DNA of 64,000 nt from Manduca sexta (taxonomy: Eukaryota; Arthropoda; Insecta; Lepidoptera; Sphingidae): NCBI RefSeq assembly GCF_014839805.1, contig NC_051138.1, forward strand, positions 7,748,983 to 7,812,982, in the 5' to 3' direction. The notes beneath the pieces are model-generated. The model ran no database searches. It was not told the DNA's origin and saw only the letters and a list, made by a program, of their open reading frames with translations. The position numbers were made by a program, and so were the translations under genes. Below are positions 1 through 12,800 of the stretch, piece after piece; position 1 is the stretch's first letter, and every line of letters starts with the position of its first letter.

Positions 1-934
1 TTAACATGTATACCTACTAATCAAATAGTTACTAGAGCAAATATAGGTACGAAAACATGATTAAAATTATGGAATTTTATCGATATATTTCATACATATA
101 ATGGTATATAATGGTATAATGGTATATGTATGAAATATATCGTACTAAACACGTAGTTTAATCAATAATATATTGAATTATATTTAGGTATCTAGATTAT
201 ACTTAATATTGATACACAATAGGTAGGTACTCAACTTTATGTTTATACGAATCAGAATAAAACAGGGGAAACTGAGGAGAGTATTTGTTTTTGACAGTTA
301 CATCTTCACCAGAAACTCGATATGTAATAAATTTGGTAATAAGGTTAGTGCGTTGGTTGCCAGGAAACACAAATTATAATTTGTTTATATAGATTAATTT
401 GATTTTAGTCGCCTTCACGACCTAGCGAGTAGCTACAGCGTGATAGAATACAGAAATATAGCGCCATCGCATATGGGACGTAGACCAGGAGGTCCTAGGT
501 ACATACGTATCTTAAGTTGGACAACACGTCATATGGGTTTTTCTACCACAATATGACCGGGACTGGATTCCCCTACAGTTTAACTAATGACTTATTGAAT
601 AAGGAAAAATATTCAAATTTAGACACTCACGTACTCCTGAAGTGTACAAAACACTAGAAAGCGAGAATTCTGATAGATTTTAATATAATAGATAGTTATT
701 TACCTACATTCAAAATATGAACTCTACCTAAATAAGCCGACCTAGAGTTTTGATTTCCTGTTCACTTCCTTTTTGTCAGTCAGTAGCATTTCGAGGTAAA
801 CAAACTTGCATACCAATTCCGAGAATGAGAATGTTGTTATAAATGTTTAGAAGGGCTATTCATCCGTATTCGTGCTGTCGCGTATAGGTATGTACCTACT
901 TAAAAAGGCGTCCCTTTTTTGTTTTTGCGGTGAA
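1..934. other. AT-rich intergenic DNA
   Basis: No reading frame, RNA gene or recognised repeat could be supported here. The stretch is AT-rich. Around 100-140 it holds a short local duplication (an ATGGTATA unit) flanked by matching inverted TGAAATATATCG-type words. Confidence 0.4.
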
Positions 935-1465
935 AATGCGTTTACCACCACCGTGTGAAACCAGCCATATTTGAACGTGTTCCGGTTGTACTACCATATG
1001 TAAGACGAGTCACTGAGAAGATTGTCTCCTATATCCTAAAGTGTGCTACCATCAAAATTTATTTCCAGCCACCTAAGATTATTAAATTTTTACCACCTGT
1101 CAAGCGCCATATACCTCTGCAAGAATCGGGCGTATACACGATAAATTGCAACTGTGACCTCTCTTATATCGAACGAACCAAAATAAATATAGTAATATTG
1201 GCACACGCGTGAAAGAATATACCTATACCTAGCTGACGTGAAACACCGACGCCCTACACAGTTTGCAATTTTGAACACTCGGATGAAAGCTTCAATCAAT
1301 ATCTGCGACTAGGCAAGCCCAAGACAAATCCTTACAAAACAACACCGATTCCTATCTAGGATGATTCGCGAGGCTATTGAAATTAAAAAAACCAAATCCA
1401 AAATCAAAATCCAAATGTCAATAGAGAAGATAGTTGGAAGCTTGCACAAGCCTGTAATCCTTTTC
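935..1465 (+). mobile_element. Decayed GIY-YIG retroelement fragment (Penelope-like)
   Basis: An open stretch at 955-1212 encodes a region around LPYVRRVTEKI and FQPPKIIKFLPPVK, then SGVYTINCNC and LSYI. This is the layout that leads into the GIY-YIG endonuclease of Penelope-like retroelements, where the family pattern is GVYxIxCxCGxxYIGxT. After frame breaks, a further piece near 1359-1460 reads MIREAIEIKK and then NREDSWKLA, matching the C-terminal REAIEI and NREDGWKL blocks of the same proteins. No intact reverse transcriptase was seen upstream, and the fragment is interrupted by stops and shifts, so it is a dead 3' remnant. Assignment to Penelope rather than another GIY-YIG retroelement is inferred from motif recall, not from a search. 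Confidence 0.65.
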
Positions 1466-2280
1466 TGCATTTAATTAAATCGGAACCTAAGAGATAGGAT
1501 GTCAGACTTCAAGACACTGTGAGTCCATTCGGCGTAGATCGGATCGTCAACAGCTAAAAAATGGTTTGATTGTAAAATGTAGATTGTAAATAGACATTGT
1601 AACTTTGACTTTTTGAATGACCAACACTTCCAGTTCTCCCTGTGACCATAAAGGTTTCAAAGTCTTCGAAACGTGGGGAGAAAATTATAATAATAGAAAA
1701 GACAGCAATAAAATCCGAAAATATTTTTATTTCAATGTCTAACATTCGTGTAAACATGAGAAATCATTAAATCTTCAACCTTCAAATTAAGGTTATACAG
1801 ATCTCAGTATCCCGTACCAGTATTCGATACCATCCGGACCACTACATTTGTGATTCATCAGGATATCTCAGTAATAGAGACATGAGTTATATCAAACGGC
1901 TTTAACTAGGAATGAGCACCACAATCGTAGTTTAGCACATCTAATCCTACCCTATTGATTCGCTTAGCAATGAGCATCCAATCTAACGTAAGCCTTATAG
2001 GCGACGTGCATGAACTAGAGATTAGGGCACAAAATCGGCACATGAACCACAGTGTGTATAAAAAAAAAACTTTGCCGACCTATAATCTGTTGATATATTT
2101 TTTAGTTTTTTGATAGGTAAAGATGATAAAATATGGGTACCGACCGAGTATTATTAATAGGCAGCGCGGCCAGAATATTATGTGTTTTAGACGGTATCCA
2201 GTTCTTTGGATCTTATTGTAGCAAAATTATGAGGTTAAAACTACAAAATTTATTTATTTTTACAAATTACATTGTGAGAC
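1466..2280. other. Intergenic, nothing recognised
   Basis: Short frames only; none has splice support, codon bias or a familiar motif. Confidence 0.4.
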
Positions 2281-2470
2281 ATTTGTTTTTATTGTCTTAG
2301 TAGGCAAACGAGCAAGCGGTCCGCCTGATTGTAAACAGCATCTGCCACCCATGGACTACAGCAATACTAGAGGCACAACTAAGCCGTTCCCTACCGGGAG
2401 GAAAGCACTATTTTTAAACCTCGTTTGAAGAAGGACAAAACATCATAACGCTCAGAAAACACCGATGCAG
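2281..2470 (+). repeat. Dispersed lepidopteran repeat fragment
   Basis: The segment containing GGCAAACGAGCAAGCGG, then GTAAACAGCATCTGCC and CCCATGGACTAC, resembles a widespread interspersed repeat of moths that carries a GGCAAACGAGCA core followed by a CCTGATGGTAAGCAG-like block. It is truncated and no target duplication was found. The identification rests on recall of the consensus wording. Confidence 0.4.
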
Positions 2471-2790
2471 AGTGTTAGTTCCAAATAATTGCTGAATTTC
2501 GATTTAAAACAATCTTTGCCTGATTAATAAATGTTATTGTATTCTGACTTTCACTCTGTAACTTTAATATGCAGCTCCATGCAGCACTGTAACAAAATGA
2601 ATGCAAATTATGTGTCTCTTTCCGGCATATCTACCTAGAGATATGAATTAGATAGGTATTAAAGTACCTACTAGTACCTAAGGACCTTACATTTTATCAT
2701 GGCATAATAATACACTTAATCCTAAAAAATAAAACCTTTACAATAAATGAAAGCAGAAGAGTAGATTCCTTACTTAATTAAAGGTAAGTG

Positions 2791-3228
2791 ATGAGCCCAT
2801 GCGCATATCAAGAAATAATTTGCGCGTGTCGTCGGCGTTTGAAGAGGAAGAACGAGAATTAAGCGGGAACGCATGGGTCTCGAATCCTCGGACAATCGCA
2901 CACTGGCCCTACATAACAAAATTGCTGCCATCTCTCTCCAGTGTTCGAGATATAGTTGTTCGACCCCGACCGGGTCGGCCCATTTCTACTGCAGACAAAA
3001 CAGACAGTTTTGTGCCGCGAGACTCTAATATTTGCCTCTTAACTCTTTTGACAAAAAATCAATAACCACACCCCTAGCCTATGATACGACCCGTATAATG
3101 TTGATTATCCACCTTCATATGGTAGAAAACCGACATCACTTCGATCGAGAGTCACCTCCGAGACACGACACTCAAGGTCGTGTCCGCACGGCAACAGGAT
3201 ATCAAAGATATTCTACGCTTACGGTAAG
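2791..3228 (+). other. GC-richer open region with a good splice donor, function unknown
   Basis: Two overlapping plus-strand frames (2799-3065 and 3032-3328) occupy a segment that is GC-richer than its surroundings. It contains the palindromic CGACCCCGACCGGGTCGG at about 2962. A strong donor (ACG|GTAAGTATCC) follows at about 3221. The frames show no domain I recognise and do not join into one frame. It could be a spliced non-coding transcript, a lineage-specific exon, or an old transposon remnant. I cannot assign a product. Confidence 0.2.
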
Positions 3229-3328
3229 TATCCAAAGATCTAAATATAATCTAGAAGTGACTTACAAGTTAATCACTGTAACTCTACAAAATCTAAATCA
3301 ATGGTTAGGTACGTATAACAGTAGGTAA

Positions 3329-4700
3329 CCAGAATGTACACTCTAAGCTCAATTAATCAGACTAAGTAGGTACCTATGTATATATTTAAATCACAATTTA
3401 CTTCAATTGGTAAATAAACACATACATAAAAACGGCCGAAAACGTTGACAATTCAAACTCGGTTCGCATACTTGTATTTAAAAGTAAGTGATTTATAAAT
3501 AAATACTGAAATGATCTAAGTAGGTAACCTTAAAAAATAAGATTTCATAAAATTGGTCCAATTTTTAAAATCACTAATTACCAAGCCGATAATAATAACA
3601 ATAGATAAGTACTTTTGAAGATACATAGACTGATAAAATATCATAATTAAGTAAACTACAGCTAATTTAAAGACGTAGGTATAGCCAAGGGCAATTTTGT
3701 GTAAATAAACCTATCCTTGATCAGACCAGAAATTATGAACATAAATTAGATTAATAGATTCCCCGGAAATATATGCACTAGAATCAATTTTATGACTAAT
3801 TACGTTATATTTCTAGTGAGATCAGGATTTATTATAGTTTAGTTCAGTTACAATTATGTACTAATGGGGTAATAAATAAATAATTTTAAAAAATAACATT
3901 CCATTGTTATTTAATTTTTAATACAATCTTTTATCCTTATTTGACTATGGGTACAGGAATATAACGTTCTAAGTCGAAGATATTAATTGAACCGAATATC
4001 ATCACATTTCTCTTAGTTTTTTGGACGAGGTCGGCATACCATCGCCGTGCTTGGAGCTCAAGCTCCATTTCATTGTTAGTTTTTTATACCTGCTGATCTA
4101 AATACAGTATAATACCTAATGTCAACGCACAATTTGTAAAACTTGAGATCAATAACCTTGATAAATAAATAACCGTAGGAAAAAAACCAATACCATAGAA
4201 AATATTCAACAAAATGTCGCAACCTTTACATTTAATGCTTCGTTTTTTACAATTTGTGCCTACACAGTCATTATAACATTATTCATCGAAATAACTAACC
4301 AAACTCAATAACCATCACGTTTTTTGTCTGTTTTTTTTTTATATTGCGACATTGTTTTCGAAACATTTATACGTTTGTCTGATAAACAATATAACGTACA
4401 TAGCAGGTATTGCATAAGGAAGTATATGTGTATAAAAAAATTAAAAAGTACCAAATTTTTGCATTGCAATCGTGATCACTAAGTAATTTAAACATAAGCA
4501 CATATTATAAAAGAAGACGCGAGATATATACTAAAACATATTTACTAAAACAATGCGATATGTAGACCACTGTATTCATATACTACTCATATAACATAAA
4601 ATAAAACTGTTGATTGTAATGTACATCATGAAATAATCACACTGAAATGTAAGTTACATTAATTCTGAAATACAAAACGTTTAATGAGATAATAAATGAT
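3329..4700. other. AT-rich intergenic DNA
   Basis: Nothing beyond short chance frames and A/T runs was seen. Confidence 0.4.
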
Positions 4701-4771
4701 TCACCTGTTTCAAAGACAATGGAACTTGCGCGGCTCTAATTCAGTGGAAGTCGATATAAAAACATACTCAC

Positions 4772-4803
4772 TCGTCACGGAGCTCGTCTTTATCGAACGA
4801 CAT
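4772..4803 (-). other. Possible first coding exon of an unidentified minus-strand gene
   Basis: On the minus strand an ATG at 4803 opens a short frame (M-S-F-D-K-D-E-L-R-D) that runs to a strong donor (GACGA|GTGAGTATG) at 4772/4771. Upstream, at 4804-5060, the DNA is unusually GC- and CpG-rich for this region, as promoters often are. A following mini-exon at 4703-4735 (AGCCGCGCAAG..., donor CAG|GTGAAT) is in phase, but it would need an intron of only 36 bp, which is too short to trust. Any remaining exons would lie left of the window or in unrecognised DNA. Confidence 0.2.
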
Positions 4804-5089
4804 GGTAGTTGAGTTGTTGTGCTAACACTAAACACTTCTGAACGTATAACGTTTATCAGAGCCGGATCGATGGGTGTAACTGTGGATGTAACGATGGGTG
4901 CGGGCGCTGCACAACTGCCTCTAGTACTGTCAGCCACAACTCACAAGGTTTTCTGTCTAAGTCGGCAGGGTGCGGGCGTTCCACCAAGGGCTTGCGCGGA
5001 AGCTTTGCGCGTAGACACGGTCACGCAACCACCCGTGCTACACCCCATGTTTTACTTTGGGGTGGATTATTTTATTAAACATAAATAGA

Positions 5090-8000
5090 TACCTCTTTCT
5101 CCTATACTAGAAAACCAAAAAAAGACCATTAAAGGTTGTAACAGTAACAGGTTCCAACGTAAATAGTAATGAAATATTAACATTTTGTTTCTCATATTGA
5201 ATTACTAATAATTATTAAATTAACGATTCTTTAATTCATCGTAGTTTAAGGGCTGATTATTTATAGGTTAGTGTTACGAGGCAATATAAAACATTGTCAA
5301 TATCTTTTTCTAATTACCTATCCCTGAATGCGATAATGTAGACCTGGCCATATAGAGGGTTGCAGGTTGCGACACTTAAATTTTTAAAAGGCGTTTTTTT
5401 GCGCGTCATGTTCTTGTGGCTAATTTTGAGATCAGGGAAATAATAATGAAGATTTAGCTTCTTTAAAAATTTTACCTTTTAGCCAGGCCTGTATTTAGAT
5501 TTAACTAGATTTTTAACACTATTTCACATTGCCTAAATCATCTTCCCCAAAATGTATCAGTTCTCCATCCACAGTAGCATAATGTGACCTAACGAAAATA
5601 GAACTATAATCGCGGTGACCGAGGTACAAAAAGCAATAAGCAAGCGTTCAACTGTAAAATGGGTCGCCAATTTGTTACAATTGTAATTCAGCCATGGGCA
5701 CAGAACGATGGCGAATGACATGTTAAAAATTAGGTGTTAGAAGTGGCATAAAAATACTATGAACGATGGATTTGATGCTTCATAGCGCGAAACCTTTACA
5801 TACCAAATAGAAATATTGATTAGTCGCGGGTAAATACATTAACATAATGTAATCCCTATTTTATACAGTGTCGTCCATTTTCTGTAAAGTACATAGTAGA
5901 CAATTACGGAAAAATCCATTTAGCGAACATGGAACTCGTATAAGATTCAAAACTTTATAATTCAATTTCGATAGAGCAGTGTAAATAATACCAATACAAC
6001 TTCTGCTGCAAACCCATCTAACATTTAAGATTATGTACCTAGTTTCACGTGTGTTATACTTATGCTCCTTTCGCTACTGTATATAGATGCATAATTCTCA
6101 TAAAATGTAGATATACGTATATAATATTAAGAAAGGTATGAATAAACATCAATAAAACAAAAAAATATGCTTGAACACTTTATTTCAAAGAAATTTATAC
6201 AATCAGTATTATGATAACATAACAGGTCCCAGATAGAAAAATATGCTACTATGGTGTCAGAAGGATTGCATCAAACAATCATAAATGTGATTGTTTAAAA
6301 TTATTTTTTTGCCTTTACATTTTAGCGAACATCGATATCGCTATCAGCATTACACAGGCAAAGTCAAAATTACTATTAGTACAATATAAAAGCAAATGAT
6401 TTATAAAGTCGGGATCGACCCGGCTAGCAACTAATTAAAGCTTCATAGACACTGAAGACCAAATCGTACATGGAAGGAAAATGAGTTTTAGGGTTGATTG
6501 TTTGAAAATTACCTTTGTTTTGACTGTGCATAATGATGCAGCTGTCAAGTACAAAAAAGAGAAACAGCGAAACTACGCTAAATAATTATCTCGTTCTGCA
6601 ATTCTGATACGGTTCACGTTAATTCTTGTCAAACGAGATTTTTTGCACATGGTATAGTGAGATTTCTACCTTATACATACTTTCTGGTCATTCTATTTCA
6701 CACTTTAGAACGTACAAGATTTTATGATAGGATAACGTGACGGTTATATTGTAACAGACAATATTGATCTACAAAACAAACAATAATATATGAATCATGG
6801 TACATCGTAGAATGTCGTCATTTGTTACACCGTTGTAACGTTTACAAAATATAATAGTTATGTTTTCAAACAACCGAGCCCCAGTTACATAGAAACACAC
6901 ACATAATATAAATGTGGCTTATCTATTTTGATATAAACGTTGTAGTACTTAAATCACGGTATTCGTAAGTTAAATTCACATTTTACTTATTATAACATTA
7001 AAAACATTTTCATATGACGTTATATGTTATAAACACAGAAGCAAATCAAGAGCATGTAGAGTTGCGTCACAGTATTCTTACATAGAAACTTTCACACCCA
7101 CTATATTATATCTCTGTATACGTACTTAATTCAGTCCACACATAGTTTATATCAAAAACTATATGCTGTCTTTTCCAAATTTGAAAGAAATCAATAATAA
7201 AATAAAATTAGACTACTGACTAGGAGACATGCTGTTCCTAAAACTTACACTAACACGAAAAATATTATGTACTATAGAATGTAAGCCTGTACTCAAGATA
7301 ATGATATTAAAAAAGTAGATGAAGATTATTGAAGTCATATCCAATTTATACTTATTAATTTACTTCAACGGCTATAATAGGCTACTAGGAATATTATATG
7401 TCACATATTGTTTAAAACAGTGGTGTATAAATCGGTTTGATATTATTAACCATAAAAGAGCGAAAGCCAATCTCACTCAACTCAGCTAAAAGCAAAAATA
7501 TTCTTTACTCCACAACTTACATATTAATATATAATGTATAATAATTGTGACATTTCAATTTCTAAAATAATATGGGTTTAAATATTATATTTTGACTGGG
7601 ATATAATAAGAGCAAATCAGAAACCATGGAGATATATGAAAAGTATCTTAAAACAGAAACCCAAAGTAGACTGCAGTTGCACTCAATCAATATTTTAAAT
7701 ACCTTCGTGAAGAACTATGCCAGCAATAAAAATATCTAAATTTCTACTTCGCACGAGTGTATCCTAGGGCTATGACGCCATAATATACGTTGTTCCTGCT
7801 TTATCTGATTCCGCAGCGGCACTACGTACGACATTTTGTAAAAATAATAGAATAAATTAACCCGATAAAAGAATATAATACAGGCGCTTAAACTGTTATC
7901 TATTAGTATCTAATAAGTTTTTGCTATTTATCTCCAATGGTTTGCAAACATTTCCCTCTCTAAGGTCGCTGTAGAAACACCTTCGTCTTCCCAAGATTAT

Positions 8001-9861
8001 CATAATCGCCCTAAACAATAACTTGTGGCAAAGAATTTTAGACATATTTTTCTATAATATACTCCTCATATTTGCGGGGTTTTCCGCACCTACCAAAACA
8101 AATTATTTTTTTTTTGTTCATCGTAAATTACTTATTTAAATCCACGCGGTTAGTCGCCATAGAATGTAAGAAATAAACAGTTTTATGAATAAAATGGATT
8201 TCGAGACATCAATATCAGAATATAATACGTTTCGGTTTAATTCGATCAATTCCAACAATATACAGATCTTAGGATAATAGCGCAAATTATAACAAAACAT
8301 AAGATTACATAGGGTACTTATATGAATGTTTTTTATTTAAGTAGGTGTATATAACTTGCGAATCACTTAATCGGTTACATTTTCGTTTATAATAAAAAAA
8401 TGTAAAATACATAAATGCAAACAACAAATTGTCACTGAAAATATATAAGGCTGATGACAAATTTGACCACAATAGTAATTATTAACGACGCCACTTGGCG
8501 CGCCTTCTGTGATATCGTAATCTGTGATAACATATTCTATTTTACACTTTTTTAAATCTTTATTAGTTAAAATAAAAACAATAATAATATAATTCAATGT
8601 CGATAATAACGATAAAGATTACCAACAGATATTTTTGTCTTTTGAATCACATGCGTATTCCTTATTTTGACACCAAGACAAAATGCGGTTGCAGAATAAA
8701 AAATGGATTTTCTGCGATGAATTCATAACCTCTTATTTGGTACCTCATAAAAAATCTCTCGCCTGACACTGCCTAACAACACAGCTTAAACCGGTCTCTT
8801 GTAGTGTGAAATTTCGCACTGGTATACATATTTTTATACTTACAATGTAACTTAAGAGTGAGCATAAAAAAAGATTTTCGAAAAAAATATTTTTTTTAAA
8901 TGGTACATAACTATCAGGCGCATAACAAAAGATATGCACAAGTGAGTAAGTATATCGACATTCTATTGATTCAGGTATTATGTAGGTAATGCTATTTTCT
9001 TGAAGGAAAAATATTTCTTACAATATGTACCTGTGTCACATACAGATTTCAATATTTTCATGTGAAGCCTCTCTGTCAAATAAGTTTAAGCTAATTCTGC
9101 CAACACCTCACTAATATTTGACGATAAAACACACACGTGTGTTACTATTATTAACACCTGCATGAATTCACATCGCACTATCATGTCAAAATATTTGCGA
9201 CCTGTGATGCCGACGCAACGATTAAAACTCGTGTACAGACGCACACATACACTTCACGCCTGTGCAAAAATCTGTTTCGCTCGGCTTACTTTATTAATGC
9301 GTTGATTGCAGCACAAGTAAAATAACTTTTTTATAATTACTGCTAGCACATCAGGCTTATTTTCTGTACTTGTACAGCAAGAGCCAGCGGCATACAACAT
9401 GTGTGTAAAAATACGCGGTAAGAATATACGGCGAATAAAACGCAAATGTATACGCCGCAGTTAACGTATTAATAAATTAATTTGCATAAAAAATCAAAAA
9501 TTCACACCCTAAGATATTCATGTGAACAACACATTAGTTCTGTCACATTTTATCGTTACACATTTTATTGTTATTTGATTATTTTAAATAAATTCGACAA
9601 GCCAATTAAATGTCCAATTTCTGAAGTCCCTTGTTAGCATCAAGATTATGTTTTATCATGTATTGAGTTATCAGTTTGATAGCTTAGTAATTCGATTTTC
9701 TTTTCCTTACTCTGATTCCAAGCTAATAAAAAGATAAGTATCGGTTCAGAAACTGGACAAAAGTTGATAAATTTAACAAAATTAACTTTTTTTTTAACAG
9801 TTTTTATATGCATGAACTAATAAACTTTACCTTTGTTAAATGCGTAAGGATATTTATAATA
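5090..9861. other. Gene desert downstream of the tetraspanin
   Basis: About 4.8 kb of AT-rich sequence with only short chance frames. Part of it next to 9861 must be the 3' UTR of the minus-strand tetraspanin. Candidate polyadenylation hexamers (AATAAA read on the minus strand) occur around 9560-9590, but I cannot tell which is used. Confidence 0.4.
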
Positions 9862-12800
9862 TTAATAAAGATAATTTTGTCTTGGGAAGATAGCATGTGG
9901 CTCCTTGTAGTTTGGGTCCGGCTGGTTTCTGTAACGACGAGCGAGCCACACCGCAAATAGCTGTAACACAGTCAGAGTTATAGAGTTCTATGCTATAAAT
10001 TATCGTACATTACACTGATCGAACAAGTAGTACTATAAGCAGGCAAACATGCAGTTCATGCTTTCTCTAAATAATGTGCATTAAAAAATTTATGAGAACG
10101 CAAAAGTGTTACTTTCCATTTTGCATATATTTTTTTTATAGTTAGCTACCATCCCTTTTTCTTGTATTCATACATGCGACTGATCTATAGGTACTAATAT
10201 ACATAAAAAGCTTAAGAGTTTCTTGTTTGTTTGAACGCGCTTATCTTAGAATAGATTATTTTTACTAATAGGAAGCTTTAAAAAGCGCCGATACCCTAGT
10301 TAGTTTTGGAACGGACTGCCGAGACGAATGTCCGCAGGTTCAAATCTCAAGGGCACACACTGGGGGCGGAGGTGGCAAGAGTGGCCGATGCCCGCCCTTG
10401 GCACATCTTTCCTCTTTCCTACGCTAGGAGAGCCTTGTGCTTACAGTGCCATGGTGTGATGCCAGCAATTCTTTAAATTCGACGTTTGTTTTTGCTTCTT
10501 CCGCCAGCCACCCTATTAGAGAAACTCCGTGGCTACGCCATTGATTAGTTGATAAATATTGAATAAATAAGACAACAGAAATAAATATTAATATATAAAA
10601 TATTTTAGATTAACACATAAAATATTTCCGGGGCTTTCTTTGATTTTATTAATGATATCCATTTAATCTTGTAAATTAAAATAAAATATTTAAAAACATA
10701 ACAATATTCTATTGATTCAATAATCATCGTGCGTAATATCACGAATCGATTCAAATATGACGAATCAAAACACCGCCAATAAATATTGCACTGGGGTTTT
10801 CAAAAGTGTTAACCACCCCGGGACCATATTTTTATGAATCTTCGACCCCAAACACGGCTAATGCCTATCGACTCACACAATTTAAAGCAGTAGTATTTTC
10901 TCAAATAATTTCCTAGTAAATATTTATGATGGTGAGTTTTTGCATGCAAGTTACAATCACCCAACGTAACAAAAGATATTTTTTCTCAAATTCTTCGGTA
11001 AAACACAAAAATAAGAACAATTTCATGCGCATGCAACAGCCATCTCCAATAAGCAAGTACAAGCCAGATAATGTGTTAGCGAAACCGATCCACCTCCAAT
11101 AACATTAATGACATGAGCCTCCGAATGATTCACAGAAATGCACTTGGGTTAGCCCGTGGATCCTTTTGGTTACGATATCTTACTGTCAACCAAACACCAA
11201 GAAACTGAAAACAATTACTGTTAGTCACAAACAAATGCCTTGAAACAAGAAAATATTTTATTAGGAAATCATGAATGTTAGGACACTTGCGAGCGAGCAC
11301 TGAACACGGTTATGCAATGTAGTAATGTAACAATGAAACATGTTCACAGAATAACTTTCCAATTTCAATGCCATTCAAAACGCTGTTCGTTGGACACTAA
11401 TGTAATACACATATCTCTTCTGTCTGGGCATATTCAATGTGTATTTATTTGAGACAAAACGAATACGCAATTTAAAAAAAAAAATCAAATGAAAAAGGGT
11501 TCAAGACTAACTGTATAATATTTTTTTTGTATTTAATTGAATACTACACAAAAAAAACATTCGATGCAACTATATTCATACTTATAGTTAATACATTATT
11601 ATGGAAGGCATGAGAAAGTTCTACTGAGGAGATCCGAGTTTCGTTCATCAAACAGCGCCGACTCGGCAAACAGGTACTCAAATGACAGCTAATTTTTATT
11701 TATTAAATAGTTGAATACCTTAAACGTTTACTTAAGATCCTATTCAAAAATAAGATTAGTTTATTAATACCTCCTTTAAAGGCTTATAGATATTTAATTA
11801 GCTGTAATATTACATACTAATGTGACACCACTCGACGGTATTATTTTTATGAATAGATATTTCTTTATTAAATTATTTAAGTGTTTTATAGACTATTGAG
11901 ATTTATTTTCTAACGAAAACCACATTTTACTCGAAAATGATGTAGAGTGCGTTCAGCTAATTTCGGACGGATTTCGGTGTGTTGCAAGGAGTCTCGAAAA
12001 TATTTTTTTTTCTCATAAAATATTTAAGCGATACCAACATTTTAAATACATGAAACTGGTTATTATGAATGCTACTTTATGTGATAATTTAGTCACCTTT
12101 CAATTCTTTCTGTGTAAGCTTAATAATAGATGATAATATCAGTATAGAAATTTAAAATTTTTAGAAAAGATCGGGGTAAGTTCGGACTACGTTCTAATAA
12201 CGCTTTTAATGCTAGTATGATAAGGTCCACAAAATCAAACAGAAGTCTCAAAAATGTTAAAAGTGCCAAATCCACCTTTTTTGTTTCAGTGCACATAGCG
12301 CACCCATTCTTGGTCGGAGCATCAACTGTGGTATATAGGGTGGGGCAAAAAGAGACCGCGTAGCCGCCTACATAGCTTAAACTAAAAAATAACCATAGAT
12401 TCGTGGTATTTTTTCGTTATACGATCTTACCCCGTACCCGATCTTACCCGAACGCACCTTATAAACTTACCATATGATTAATTGAATAACTTATTGAAAT
12501 AGTCTCAAAATATATTACCTCTGTGAAGCTGAAAAATAATCCGATGCCGCCACATAGTTTAAACGCATAGTCAATAGTTTCTTTTAATTTTTCCATGCAC
12601 GGTTCACATTGACAATTTGGTACATTTGAATCCTTACAGCAGCTAGCCTGGAATAAAAAATGCAGAATTTAATCAATAATTTATCGCTATACACGGATGC
12701 GCATGTTACAGTGGCTCATACAAAAATGTTAGCAGAAGCGCTACAAAATGTGGGCCAGTGCCTGCAGCACGAATTAGGAATTGCGTCCAGTTTGCGTATC

